From the NCBI GenBank assembly GCA_036501535.1, contig DASYAE010000043.1:1-64000 (forward strand): 64,000 bases of DNA, in the 5' to 3' direction. The position numbers were made by a program, and so were the translations under genes. Below, one piece after another: positions 9,166-17,174 of this stretch. Each line of letters opens with the position of its first letter. The stretch's first letter is position 1. The stretch comes from DASYAE01 sp036501535. GTDB taxonomy: Bacteria > Actinomycetota > Actinomycetes > Streptomycetales > Catenulisporaceae. The notes below the pieces were generated by a model. That model was not told where the DNA came from. It did no database searches and saw nothing but the letters and a program-made list of their open reading frames with translations.

Positions 9166-9876
9166 ATGCCCAGGACAATCGCGATCTTCGGCGCCGGCCC
9201 CGGCCTCGGCGCCTCCCTCGCCCGCCGCTTCGCGGCCGACGGCTTCCACATCGCCCTGATCGCCCGCGACAAGCAACGCCTCGATGCCCTCGTCGACCGA
9301 CTGGCCGCCGAGGGCATCGACGCGGCCGGCTTCACCGCCGACCTCGCCGCACCCGACGAGATCCCCACACTGATCACCGCCATCCGCGACCGCTTCGGCC
9401 ACATCGATGTGATCGAGTACGGCCCGATTCCCAGCCTCGGGTTCACCCCGGCCGCCGCGCTGAAACCCGCCACCCTCGCCGCGGGCCTGCCGCTGCTCGT
9501 GCTGACCCCGCTGGCCATCAGCCAAGCCGTCCTGCCGACGTGGACGCAACGCGGCGACGGCGCCTTCCTGATGACCACCGGCGCCACCGCGGTACACCCC
9601 CTGCCCTACGCAAGCGGCCTCGGCCCGCTGATGGCCGCCGCCCGCAACTGGCTCTACTCCCTGCACGGCGAACTGGCCGCATCCGGCATCTACGCCGGCA
9701 CCCTCTCGATCGCCGCGTTCATCACCGGAAGCCAGGCCGAGAAGGCCGCCACCGCGGCCGGCGACCCCCGCGCCGCCGCCTTCCCGCGCGTCGACCCGGC
9801 CGAGCTCGCCGCCATCTACTGGGACATGTACACCCACCGCGACCGCATCGAACAAGTCCACCCAGCGACCGACTGA
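9166..9876 (+). CDS. SDR-family NAD(P)-binding oxidoreductase
   Basis: The 236-residue protein begins with the Rossmann motif GAGPGLG and keeps the SDR order of strands (FHIALIARDKQRLDAL, then GHIDVIEYGPI). Where classical SDRs have NAG it has EYGP, and the YxxxK motif is not evident in the usual place (TTGATAVHPLPYASGLGPLMAAARNW has Tyr but no Lys four residues on). It therefore resembles the atypical SDRs often found beside HxlR regulators. The start ATG 9166 follows GGGAG. It is probably controlled by the divergent HxlR protein. Substrate and even catalytic competence are open. Confidence 0.8.
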   Translation: MPRTIAIFGAGPGLGASLARRFAADGFHIALIARDKQRLDALVDRLAAEGIDAAGFTADLAAPDEIPTLITAIRDRFGHIDVIEYGPIPSLGFTPAAALKPATLAAGLPLLVLTPLAISQAVLPTWTQRGDGAFLMTTGATAVHPLPYASGLGPLMAAARNWLYSLHGELAASGIYAGTLSIAAFITGSQAEKAATAAGDPRAAAFPRVDPAELAAIYWDMYTHRDRIEQVHPATD

Positions 9877-9954
9877 CGAACTCCTGTCGTAGCGCAATTG
9901 CTGAGCGTGCATCAGCGTGCGATCGGCAGCCGGTGGCGCCTGATCAGCGCACGA

Positions 9955-11130
9955 TCACCAGGCGGCGCCGAACCCGGTGCGCTCCAGCCGGGCCGCGGCC
10001 TCCAGCAGCATCCACGCCCCGGCCTGCACCGACAGGTCGCGGTCGGCGGCGCGGTCGCGGCGCGGGCCGGCCGCCGGAGCCGCCCACTCGGCGCCGAACA
10101 CCGGGCCGCCGGGCGCCACGGTCCGGTTGCGCCAGGCCTCGTCCGCCGAGCCGAACACCAGGTCGGCGGCCAGCCGGCCGGCCGGCTCGTGCCGCGGGCC
10201 GAGCCCGGCCAGGACCGGCGCGGCCAGCGCGAGGTAGCGCGCGAGGATGCCGGCGAACAGGCCGCCATCCCCGCCGCCCTGCCCGCGCAGCACCGGGCCG
10301 ATCCGCCCGGGCACCGCGAGGTGGTCGGCGACCGCGGCGATCGTGCGCTCCGCCCGCCGGATCCAGCCCGTCGCCTCAGAGCCCGTACTCAGCGCGGCGA
10401 GCTCGGTGCACGCGCCGATGAAGACGCCCTGGCAGTATGTGTAGACCGGGTATTCGACCTCTTCCACGGCGCCGGCGCCGTCGACGCGCAGGCCGTCGTG
10501 GACCAGGCCGCTGCGCGGGTCGACCAGGTTGCGCTCCATCCATCCGGCCAGCGCCCGCGCCGAGCCCCGGTCGTCCCCGGCGCCGTCCGGCGCGTCCGCG
10601 AGGCGGGCGAACAGGATCGCGGCCGGGCCGTTCGTCGGGGCGTTCTTGAAAACCTCGCGGTACTTGTCCCGGCGCCGCCACCAGATCCCGCCGCCGCCGT
10701 GGTCGGTCCAGCCCGAGCGCAGCGCCGCGGCCAGCGCCGGCACCGCGCCGGGCCGCTCCACCCCGGCCTCGCGCTGCGCGCGCAGCAGCGCCAGGGCCAG
10801 CCAGGCCATGTCGTCGTAGTAGTCGTTGCGCCAGGCGAGCCCGTTGCGCAGCCGGATGCCCGAGACCAGCCGCCGGATCGGCGCGAGCCGCCGCGGGCTC
10901 GGGCCGCGCGTGTAGGCGTCGACCAGGCAGTCCAGCAGATGGGCCTGCCACCAGTAGTTCCACGGACCGAACAGGCGCTGCCCGACCGTCGCCGGCCAGC
11001 CGCTGACGCCCAGCAGCGTGCCCGGGATCCCCCACAGCCGGCGCAGATGCCGCGCGCGCACGGCCTGCTCGGCGAGATCGGCGCGATCCGCCCAGAGGCG
11101 CACTGGAGTCGGCGTGTCCCATGCGATCAC
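9955..11130 (-). CDS. Glycoside hydrolase family 76 (alpha-1,6-mannanase-like), cytoplasmic
   Basis: This 391-residue (alpha/alpha)6-barrel protein carries the GH76 hallmark NDYYDDMAWLALALL, with the two adjacent catalytic aspartates. Other family stretches are PWNYWWQAHLLDCLVDAY, GIWWRRRDKYREVFKNAPTNGPAAIL and YPVYTYCQGVFIGACTEL. Characterised GH76 enzymes cleave alpha-1,6-mannan and are usually secreted. Here no signal peptide or lipobox is visible, so the protein should act inside the cell. The GTG start at 11130 has GGAGGG almost touching it, which is unusually close. The gene is convergent with the HxlR-linked SDR and divergent from the MerR pair. Role unknown. Confidence 0.82.
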   Translation of the reverse strand: MIAWDTPTPVRLWADRADLAEQAVRARHLRRLWGIPGTLLGVSGWPATVGQRLFGPWNYWWQAHLLDCLVDAYTRGPSPRRLAPIRRLVSGIRLRNGLAWRNDYYDDMAWLALALLRAQREAGVERPGAVPALAAALRSGWTDHGGGGIWWRRRDKYREVFKNAPTNGPAAILFARLADAPDGAGDDRGSARALAGWMERNLVDPRSGLVHDGLRVDGAGAVEEVEYPVYTYCQGVFIGACTELAALSTGSEATGWIRRAERTIAAVADHLAVPGRIGPVLRGQGGGDGGLFAGILARYLALAAPVLAGLGPRHEPAGRLAADLVFGSADEAWRNRTVAPGGPVFGAEWAAPAAGPRRDRAADRDLSVQAGAWMLLEAAARLERTGFGAAW

Positions 11131-11342
11131 CCCTCCACAGTGACATCCATACTGCTCACATGGCGGTATAGCGGTCCGAACGAATGATCCGTCAGCTGCG
11201 CCGGGCCGCCCCGCGCACCCTGGACCGGCAGGTCAGCGGGGTGTTTCCGGCCAACCCCCGGACCGCTGTCGGCAAGCTCACATCGGAGCACTCCGCTTTT
11301 TTCACGCCGGTTCTTGCACGCCCGGCGCGCCGGGCCGACCGC

Positions 11343-11373
11343 TTGACCTGGAGCGCGCTCCAGGTACCAGACT
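11343..11373 (+). promoter_or_regulatory. MerR-type promoter with 19-bp spacer and palindromic operator
   Basis: TTGACC (11343-11348) and CAGACT (11368-11373) are 19 bases apart, the long spacing typical of MerR-controlled promoters. The spacer holds a perfect 20-bp palindrome made of ACCTGGAGCG and its complement (11346-11365). The -10 box ends seven bases before the ATG at 11381, so the transcript should start at or next to the start codon. Confidence 0.8.
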
Positions 11374-11380
11374 GCGTCCC

Positions 11381-11764
11381 ATGAACGGCATCACCTACAC
11401 CGTCGGCGAGGTCTCCCAGCGCACCGGCTTCAGCATCGACACCCTGCGTTACTACGAGCGCCTCGGCCTGATAGAGCCGATCGCGCGCTCGGCCGGAGGC
11501 GCGCGCCGGTACCGGGACCAGGACGTGGGCTGGCTGCACTTCGTCTCGTGCCTGCGCGAGACCGGCATGCCGGTGGCCGCCATGCGCGCGTTCGCCGAGC
11601 TGTGCCGGGACGGGGACACGACCGTCCAGAAGCGGATCGACCTGCTCGAGACGCACGGCCGCGACGTCGAGGTGCGGATCGCGGCGCTGCGCGAGCAACT
11701 GGCGGTGATCCAGGGCAAGGTCGCGTATTACAGAACTCTGCCTCAGGAGGAGGACGCACGGTGA
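11381..11764 (+). CDS. MerR-family transcriptional regulator
   Basis: A 127-residue regulator with the MerR winged helix-turn-helix at its N-terminus (YTVGEVSQRTGFSIDTLRYYERLGLI) followed by the dimerisation helix (about residues 80-118). There is no Cys-rich metal-binding loop, so it is not a classic mercury or redox sensor and more likely senses a small organic ligand. It is preceded by a textbook MerR promoter and overlaps the aldo/keto reductase gene by GTGA, so it probably activates its own two-gene operon. This architecture is common in actinomycetes and firmicutes (YraB/AdhR-like aldehyde regulators). Confidence 0.9.
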   Translation: MNGITYTVGEVSQRTGFSIDTLRYYERLGLIEPIARSAGGARRYRDQDVGWLHFVSCLRETGMPVAAMRAFAELCRDGDTTVQKRIDLLETHGRDVEVRIAALREQLAVIQGKVAYYRTLPQEEDAR

Positions 11765-12699
11765 GGTACCGGGACTTCGGGGACACCGGCCTGCGGGTCA
11801 GCGAGATCGGGCTCGGCGCCTGGCAGCTGGGCAACCGCACGGACTGGGCGGACGGGCCGGACGAGGCGCAGTCGCTGGCGATCGTGCAGGCCGCGCTGGA
11901 CGGCGGCGTCACGTTCTTCGACACCGCGCCGGGCTACGCGGGCGGCGAGAGCGCGCGCATCCTCGGGCAGGCGCTGCGCGGGCACCGCGACGAGGTGGTG
12001 CTGTGCACCAAGTTCGGCCACAACGGCACCGAGTCGGGGTTCTCGGTCGACCGGCTGCGCGGCTCGGTCGAGGACAGCCTGCGGCAGCTGCAGACGGACG
12101 TGATCGACATCGTCCTGATGCACAACCCGCCGGCCGAGATGTACGACGGCACGCGGGCGCCGCACTACGAGGTGTTCGAGGAGCTCCGGCAGAAAGGGCT
12201 GATCCGCGCCTACGGCGGGTCGCTGGACTGGCCGCAGGAGATCGACACGCTGCTGGCCACGACCCGGAGCCGGGCGATGGAGGTCTACTTGTCCGTGTTC
12301 CACCAGGAGCCATGGGCGGCCGTGGAGCGGGCCGGGGCGGCGGGCGCGGGCAGCGCGGTCAAGGTCGCCCTGGAATCCGGCTGGCTCGCCGGGCGCTATG
12401 GCGCGGACAGCGTGTTCACCGACGTGCGTGCGCGCTGGAGCGCCGAGGACGTCCGGCGCCGGGCCGGGCTCGCCGACCGCTTCAGGGAACTGATCCCAGC
12501 GGGCCTGACGCCGGCTCAGGCCGCGCTGCGCTTCGTGCTGGCGAACAGCGGCGTCTCCACGGTGATCCCCGGCGCGAAGAGCGCCGCGCAGGTCGAGGCG
12601 AACCTCGCCGCGGCCGACGGGGACCTGCCGAAGGAGACGGTCGCGGCGCTGCGGGACCTGTTCGCCGAGCACATCGCCGGGCGACCGGTGGGCTGGTAG
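11761..12699 (+). CDS. Aldo/keto reductase
   Basis: This 312-residue NADPH-dependent reductase has the AKR (beta/alpha)8 motifs: FFDTAPGYAGGESARILGQAL with the Asp and the proton-donor Tyr, CTKFGH with the Lys, and IVLMHNPP with the His. The C-terminal GVSTVIPGAKSAAQVEANLAA is the usual cofactor-phosphate loop. The GTG start overlaps the merR stop codon. As the only partner of a MerR activator it probably removes reactive carbonyl compounds or sugars. The exact substrate is not readable. Confidence 0.9.
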   Translation: MRYRDFGDTGLRVSEIGLGAWQLGNRTDWADGPDEAQSLAIVQAALDGGVTFFDTAPGYAGGESARILGQALRGHRDEVVLCTKFGHNGTESGFSVDRLRGSVEDSLRQLQTDVIDIVLMHNPPAEMYDGTRAPHYEVFEELRQKGLIRAYGGSLDWPQEIDTLLATTRSRAMEVYLSVFHQEPWAAVERAGAAGAGSAVKVALESGWLAGRYGADSVFTDVRARWSAEDVRRRAGLADRFRELIPAGLTPAQAALRFVLANSGVSTVIPGAKSAAQVEANLAAADGDLPKETVAALRDLFAEHIAGRPVGW

Positions 12700-12728
12700 G
12701 TGTGGGCTGGTAGGTGCGCCGACCCGAC

Positions 12729-13406
12729 CTATGTCGGCATACCGAGTTCGCGGGCGGCCTCCGAGCGCGGATCCTCCCGGAACACCACCAGCAGCGTGGC
12801 GAACTCGACCAGCCAGAGCGCGCTCCCGGCGACCAGGTCGAACCGGGCGTAGAGCGCCGACCCGTGGTCGAGCCCGTTGAGCAAACTGACCGTGGTCATA
12901 ATGAAGAAGCAGGCGAACGCGATCCGCGGACCGCGCCAGCGCCCGCCCCGGCCGATCACCCAAGCCATCACGAGCCAGAAGCACACCGAGAAGCCGGCCC
13001 CGACCATCAGCGGGTGCAGGCCGACGGTCACCTCCTGGTGCCATTGGGCCGCGGTGTAGCCGGGATCGCGCCGCAGCAGGCTGGTGCGGATGGTGTCGGC
13101 CGTGACGGCGACGGTGACAAGTGTGGCGAGCTCGAACAGCGCGCCCACCAACATCATCCGCACCGCCGCCTGCCGCGGGCGGTCCGACCGGGCCACCCGC
13201 GGGCGCAACTGGACGCGCAGCGCGCCGAAGGCCAGGTCCAGACACTCCGTCAGGTCCGGCCACCGCTGCTGCTCCCGCGCGCCGGCCATCAGCACGCCGA
13301 GCATCTCCGCCTCGTGCTCGGACCGGAACGCGCTCGGATAGCAGCGCAGCCAGAAGCGGTACCGGCGCTCCAGCGCCGACTCGGCACCGGCCGCCGGATC
13401 CTTCAT
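12729..13406 (-). CDS. Membrane protein coupled to PadR regulator
   Basis: The 225-residue product has a soluble N-terminal part (MKDPAAGAESALERRYRFWLRCYPSAFRSEHEAEML) resembling the start of permease- or sigma-linked proteins that sit next to PadR regulators, then four hydrophobic segments (about residues 85-105, 133-151, 160-177 and 190-210). Its ATG overlaps the padR stop as ATGA. The arrangement PadR plus small membrane protein is widespread in actinomycetes; the protein's activity is unknown. It ends 29 bases from the convergent aldo/keto reductase gene. Confidence 0.7.
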   Translation of the reverse strand: MKDPAAGAESALERRYRFWLRCYPSAFRSEHEAEMLGVLMAGAREQQRWPDLTECLDLAFGALRVQLRPRVARSDRPRQAAVRMMLVGALFELATLVTVAVTADTIRTSLLRRDPGYTAAQWHQEVTVGLHPLMVGAGFSVCFWLVMAWVIGRGGRWRGPRIAFACFFIMTTVSLLNGLDHGSALYARFDLVAGSALWLVEFATLLVVFREDPRSEAARELGMPT

Positions 13407-13738
13407 CCGGCCCCTCCCCCGCCCGGGCCCAGCCGCGCGAACGCGGCGGCCGCGTTGGAGCGGAACCGGGCCGCCTCGGCCGCCAGCTGCCCGCTGCCCT
13501 CCGCGGTGAGGCGGTAGTAGCGGCGCAGCCGGTTGTCCACGATCTCCTCGCGGTCGACGCTGACCAGCCCGTCGAGCCGCAGCCGGTCCAGCGCGGCGTA
13601 GAGCGTCCCGGCGCGCAGCCGAACCCGGCCGTCGGAGATCTTCGCGACGTCGGCGATGATCCCGTATCCGTGCTGGCTGCCGGAGGCCAGCGCGGTCAGG
13701 ATCAGGAACGTGGCCTCCTGCATGGGTCGTTTGGCCAT
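13403..13738 (-). CDS. PadR-family transcriptional regulator
   Basis: A 111-residue PadR winged-helix protein: ATFLILTALASGSQHGYGIIADV, then the recognition helix RLRAGTLYAALDRLRLDGLV and wing VDNRLRRYYRLTAEG. It lacks the long C-terminal dimerisation domain, so it is a PadR-s2 (short) type. It is coupled to the membrane protein gene and faces away from the FtsX-ABC genes, which lie just upstream on the same strand. Its ATG is six bases after a TATACT box, suggesting a leaderless mRNA. Confidence 0.9.
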   Translation of the reverse strand: MAKRPMQEATFLILTALASGSQHGYGIIADVAKISDGRVRLRAGTLYAALDRLRLDGLVSVDREEIVDNRLRRYYRLTAEGSGQLAAEAARFRSNAAAAFARLGPGGGGAG

Positions 13739-13744
13739 GTCGAC

Positions 13745-13750
13745 AGTATA
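13745..13750 (-). promoter_or_regulatory. -10 box of a probable leaderless promoter for padR
   Basis: TATACT on the minus strand lies exactly six bases before the ATG at 13738. This is a strong -10 match placed where transcription would begin at the start codon. No good -35 hexamer is visible. Confidence 0.5.
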
Positions 13751-13813
13751 TGCCGACGAACTGACGGTCCGGTTTTCCGGCCGCCGTCTGGTGCGGCACC
13801 CGGCATCTGACGC

Positions 13814-16339
13814 CTACTCGGCCGCGATCGCCGCCAGCACGTCCAGCCTCGCCGCGCGGCGGGCCGGCCATCCCGCCGCGACCAGGCCGAGCAGGGCGGC
13901 CAGGATCAGGAACAGCACCAGCCTGGAGAACGGCAGGGAGACCTCGGTGATGCCCTGCGAGCGCAGCGCGGAGACCAGCGCGATCCCGAGGCCGGTGCCG
14001 ATGACGACGCCGATCACGGCGCCGAACACGGACAGGATCACCGCCTCGGACCGGATCATGGAGCGGATCTGACGCCGCTTCATGCCGACCGCGCGCAGCA
14101 GCCCGATCTCGTGCGAGCGCTCGAACACCGACAGGATGAGGGTGTTGACGATGCCGATCAGCGCGATCAGCACGGCGAGGCCGAGCAGCGCGTAGACCAG
14201 CCCGAGCAGTTGATTGACCAGGGTCAGCTGGGCCCGGTCGAACTCGTCCCGGGTCTGGACCTGCACGTTCGGGTAGGGCGCGAGCGCCTTCTGCACCTCC
14301 TGCTGCACGGCGGCGCTGCCGTCGGTCTTGAGCAGGACGGCGCCAGGCAGCGGGTCGCTGAAGTGGGCCACGAAGTAGCCGGCGCCGACCACGTAGCTGG
14401 TGAGCGCCGCGTTCGGCTGGTAGATCCCGCCGATCCGCAGCGTGGTCGCACCGGTGCGGGCGAACTTGACCGGCACCGTGTCGCCGACCGAGAGATGGTC
14501 GGAGTCCGCCGTCGTCTGGTCGATCAGCAGCTCGCCGGCGGCCAGCGCCTGGGAACTGCCGGACGTCATGCGCATGATGACGGTGGAGGACAGGCTCTGC
14601 GTCGAGACGGCCCGCAGGGTCTCGACCGACTGGCGGAACTCGAACTGGCCGCCGTAGATGGTCGAGCTCGCCGTGACGCCGGGCAGGCCCGAGACGGCCT
14701 CCGGCACGGCGGCGCTGAAGCTGCCCGAGCCGCTGCTGCTCGTGCTCGAGACGATCAGGTCGGCGCTCACCGCGCCGTCCACGCTGCTGGTCGTGGACTT
14801 CGAGAGCGAGGCGCCGAACACGGCGATGGCCGAGACCAGGGCGAGGCCGACCATGAGCGCCGAGGCGGTCTGCGCGGTGCGCCGCGGGCTGCGCATCGAG
14901 TTCTCCCGGCCGAGCCGGCCGGCCGCGCCGAACAGCCGGGCGAACGGGCGCCCGATCACGCCGGACAGCGGCCGCGCCACCGCGGGCGCCAGCATGGCCA
15001 CGCCGATGAAGATCGCCGCCGCGCCGAGGCCGACCAGCTGGACGGCCGGCTTGGACAGGCCCGCCCCGAGCGCGGCGGCGCCGAGCAGGGCGATCGAGGC
15101 GCCGAGCACGAACCGGCGGCGCAGCGGGACGTCGCCCTCCAGCTGCCTGCTGCTGATCGCGGCGATCGGCGGGATGCGCACGGCGCGCCGGGCCGGGCTG
15201 ATCGCGGCGACCACGGTCACGCCGACTCCCACGGCCAGCGCGACGATCACCGTGCGGGCCTCGAAGACCAGCGCGCCCGGCGGCAGCGAGACGCCGAAGC
15301 CGCGCAGCAGGGCCTTGAGGCCGAGCGCGGTGAGCACGCCGAGCCCGATGCCGGCCAGGGACGAGGCGAGGCCGACGATCGCCGCCTCGCCGAGCACCGC
15401 GCGGAAGACCTGCCGGCGGCGGGCGCCGACGATGCGCAGCAGGGCCAGCTCGCGGGTGCGCTGCCCGACGATGATGGAGAAGGTGTTCAGGATGGTGAAG
15501 CCGCCGACGAACAGCGCGATGTAGGCGAAGACGAGCAGCGCGGTGGAGAAGAACGCGACGGACTGGTCGACCGAGCCGGTCTGCTCCTGGATCACGGTCT
15601 GCCCGGTGACCACCTCCATGCCGGGCGGCAGGACCGCGGCGATGCCGCGCTGCACGGCGGCCTTGTCGGCTCCGGGCGCGGCCACCACGTCGATGTCGTC
15701 GTATTCGCCGGTCTCGCCGAAGAGCGACTGCGCGGTCGGTGTGGCGAAGGCGGCGACCGTCGTGCCGCCCACACCGTCGCTGCCACCCACGCTGACGATG
15801 CCGCAGACGGTGAACGTCTGGACGCCCTTCGGTGTCAGGATGCGGATCCTATCGCCGACGACGTAGCCGTACTTCTGCGCCGTCGCGCTGTCCATGGCCA
15901 CCTGGCCCGGGGCCGCCGGGGCCCGGCCGGAGGTGAGGCGCATCTGGAAGATCTGCTGGTCGGACTGGTAGGACAGGCCCACCGTCGAGGAGCCGGCGGT
16001 GACGATCGGCTCGCCGTCCCGCCCGATGTACTGCGCGTAGCCCGAGACCTGGCCCTCGGCCGACCCGACGCCGGGCACGCGCTGGATCTCCGGCAGCACG
16101 GAGGCGGGCAGCGGGTTGCGCACCGCGCTTGCGGCGGAGCCGGGGAACTGGGCCACGCCGCGCACCTGGAAGTCGACGTTCTGATACAGGCTGGCGAAGA
16201 TCGAGGAGATCGTGCCGTGCAGAGTGTCGGTCAGGATGTACGTGCCGGTGATGAACGTGACGCCGAGCACGATCGCGGTCGCGGTCAGCGCCAGGCGCAG
16301 CTTGTGGGCCAACAGGCCTCGGATGGTCACCTTCCCCAT
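13814..16339 (-). CDS. ABC transporter permease, FtsX family (two FtsX domains)
   Basis: The 841-residue permease has an N-terminal membrane anchor (LRLALTATAIVLGVTFITGTYI), a large extracytoplasmic domain (about residues 40-260), three membrane helices forming the first FtsX domain (residues 265-400), a short pair of helices near 410-450, a second extracytoplasmic region (about 510-710) and a final FtsX domain (residues 720-835). The segment HEIGLLRAVGMKRRQIRSMIRSE is the FtsX coupling motif. It is the partner of the ATPase encoded one base upstream. Such systems export lipids, peptides or drugs or act as mechanotransmitters; the cargo cannot be inferred. Confidence 0.88.
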   Translation of the reverse strand: MGKVTIRGLLAHKLRLALTATAIVLGVTFITGTYILTDTLHGTISSIFASLYQNVDFQVRGVAQFPGSAASAVRNPLPASVLPEIQRVPGVGSAEGQVSGYAQYIGRDGEPIVTAGSSTVGLSYQSDQQIFQMRLTSGRAPAAPGQVAMDSATAQKYGYVVGDRIRILTPKGVQTFTVCGIVSVGGSDGVGGTTVAAFATPTAQSLFGETGEYDDIDVVAAPGADKAAVQRGIAAVLPPGMEVVTGQTVIQEQTGSVDQSVAFFSTALLVFAYIALFVGGFTILNTFSIIVGQRTRELALLRIVGARRRQVFRAVLGEAAIVGLASSLAGIGLGVLTALGLKALLRGFGVSLPPGALVFEARTVIVALAVGVGVTVVAAISPARRAVRIPPIAAISSRQLEGDVPLRRRFVLGASIALLGAAALGAGLSKPAVQLVGLGAAAIFIGVAMLAPAVARPLSGVIGRPFARLFGAAGRLGRENSMRSPRRTAQTASALMVGLALVSAIAVFGASLSKSTTSSVDGAVSADLIVSSTSSSGSGSFSAAVPEAVSGLPGVTASSTIYGGQFEFRQSVETLRAVSTQSLSSTVIMRMTSGSSQALAAGELLIDQTTADSDHLSVGDTVPVKFARTGATTLRIGGIYQPNAALTSYVVGAGYFVAHFSDPLPGAVLLKTDGSAAVQQEVQKALAPYPNVQVQTRDEFDRAQLTLVNQLLGLVYALLGLAVLIALIGIVNTLILSVFERSHEIGLLRAVGMKRRQIRSMIRSEAVILSVFGAVIGVVIGTGLGIALVSALRSQGITEVSLPFSRLVLFLILAALLGLVAAGWPARRAARLDVLAAIAAE

Positions 16340-16340
16340 G

Positions 16341-17090
16341 TCAGTCCCCCAGCGTCCGCATCTTCTCCAGCACCGAGTCCGCGCTCGGCTCGCGCAGCTC
16401 GCCGACCACGAGGCCGTCGGCCAGGAACAGCACCCGGTCGGCGTAGGCGGCGCCGTGCGGATCGTGCGTGACCATGACGATCGACTGGCCCAGGCCGTCG
16501 GCCGAGGAGCGCAGGAAGTCGAGCATCTGCGCGGAGGCGTTCGAGTCCAGGTTCCCGGTCGGCTCGTCCGCGAAGACCAGGTCCGGCCGGTTGATCAGGG
16601 CTCTGGCGCAGGCGACCCGCTGCTGCTGGCCGCCGGAGAGCTCGGCCGGCCGGTGCCCCAGCCGGTCGGCGATGCCGAGCTGCTCGGCCAGGTGGTCGAG
16701 CCAGGCCCGGTCCACCTTCGCCCCGGCCAGGGCCGGCGGCAGCGCGATGTTCTCCGCGGCGGTCAGCGTGGGCACCAGGTTGAAGGACTGGAAGACGAAG
16801 CCGACCCGGTCCCGCCGCAGCTTCGTCAGGCCGTTGTCGTCGAGCCGGCCGATGTCGACCCCGCCGACGAACGACCGGCCCGAGCTGGGCCGGTCCAGCC
16901 CGGCCATGCAGTGCATGAGCGTCGACTTGCCCGAGCCCGAGGGCCCCATCACCGCGGTGAAGCGGCCGCGCTCGAAGGCCACGGTGACCCCGGCCAGCGC
17001 GTGCACCGCCGCCGGCCCGGCGCCATAGGTCTTGCGCAGCTCGACCGCGTGCGCGGCCGGCCCGCTCCCGTCCCCCGTTTCAGTAGTCAT
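16341..17090 (-). CDS. ABC transporter ATP-binding protein (LolD/MacB type)
   Basis: This 249-residue ATPase has Walker A GPSGSGKST, the family Q-loop VFQSFNLVPTLTAAENIALP, signature LSGGQQQR, Walker B LVFADEPTGNLD and the switch His in VTHD. The DEPTGNLD form is typical of ATPases paired with FtsX permeases. Its stop is separated from the permease ATG by one base. The ATG follows TATACT by six bases, so the message is probably leaderless. A PadR gene lies downstream of the permease but appears to have its own promoter. Confidence 0.92.
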   Translation of the reverse strand: MTTETGDGSGPAAHAVELRKTYGAGPAAVHALAGVTVAFERGRFTAVMGPSGSGKSTLMHCMAGLDRPSSGRSFVGGVDIGRLDDNGLTKLRRDRVGFVFQSFNLVPTLTAAENIALPPALAGAKVDRAWLDHLAEQLGIADRLGHRPAELSGGQQQRVACARALINRPDLVFADEPTGNLDSNASAQMLDFLRSSADGLGQSIVMVTHDPHGAAYADRVLFLADGLVVGELREPSADSVLEKMRTLGD

Positions 17091-17096
17091 GTTGGA

Positions 17097-17102
17097 AGTA
17101 TA
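17097..17102 (-). promoter_or_regulatory. -10 box of a probable leaderless promoter for the FtsX-ABC operon
   Basis: TATACT on the minus strand is six bases before the ATG at 17090, the same spacing and hexamer as upstream of the neighbouring padR gene. The surrounding stretch is unusually AT-rich (tatata run at 17099-17105). Confidence 0.5.
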
Positions 17103-17174
17103 TATCGTTCAACTGTCTATTGCGGCATCGGCTTGTCCGCCGGGCGGCGCGCCGGGCCCTGGCATGATGGGCGG

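Noticed and set aside
11284..11301. CGGAG-CA-CTCCG followed by a T run, resembling a terminator
   Set aside because: Five-bp stem with a two-base loop is sterically poor, and no gene is transcribed into it from the left; the flanking genes are divergent.
14111..16471. A 786-codon frame opposite the FtsX permease
   Set aside because: Composition (Arg, Gly, Ala, His, Asp runs) and lack of any conserved motif mark it as the antisense shadow of the 841-residue permease.
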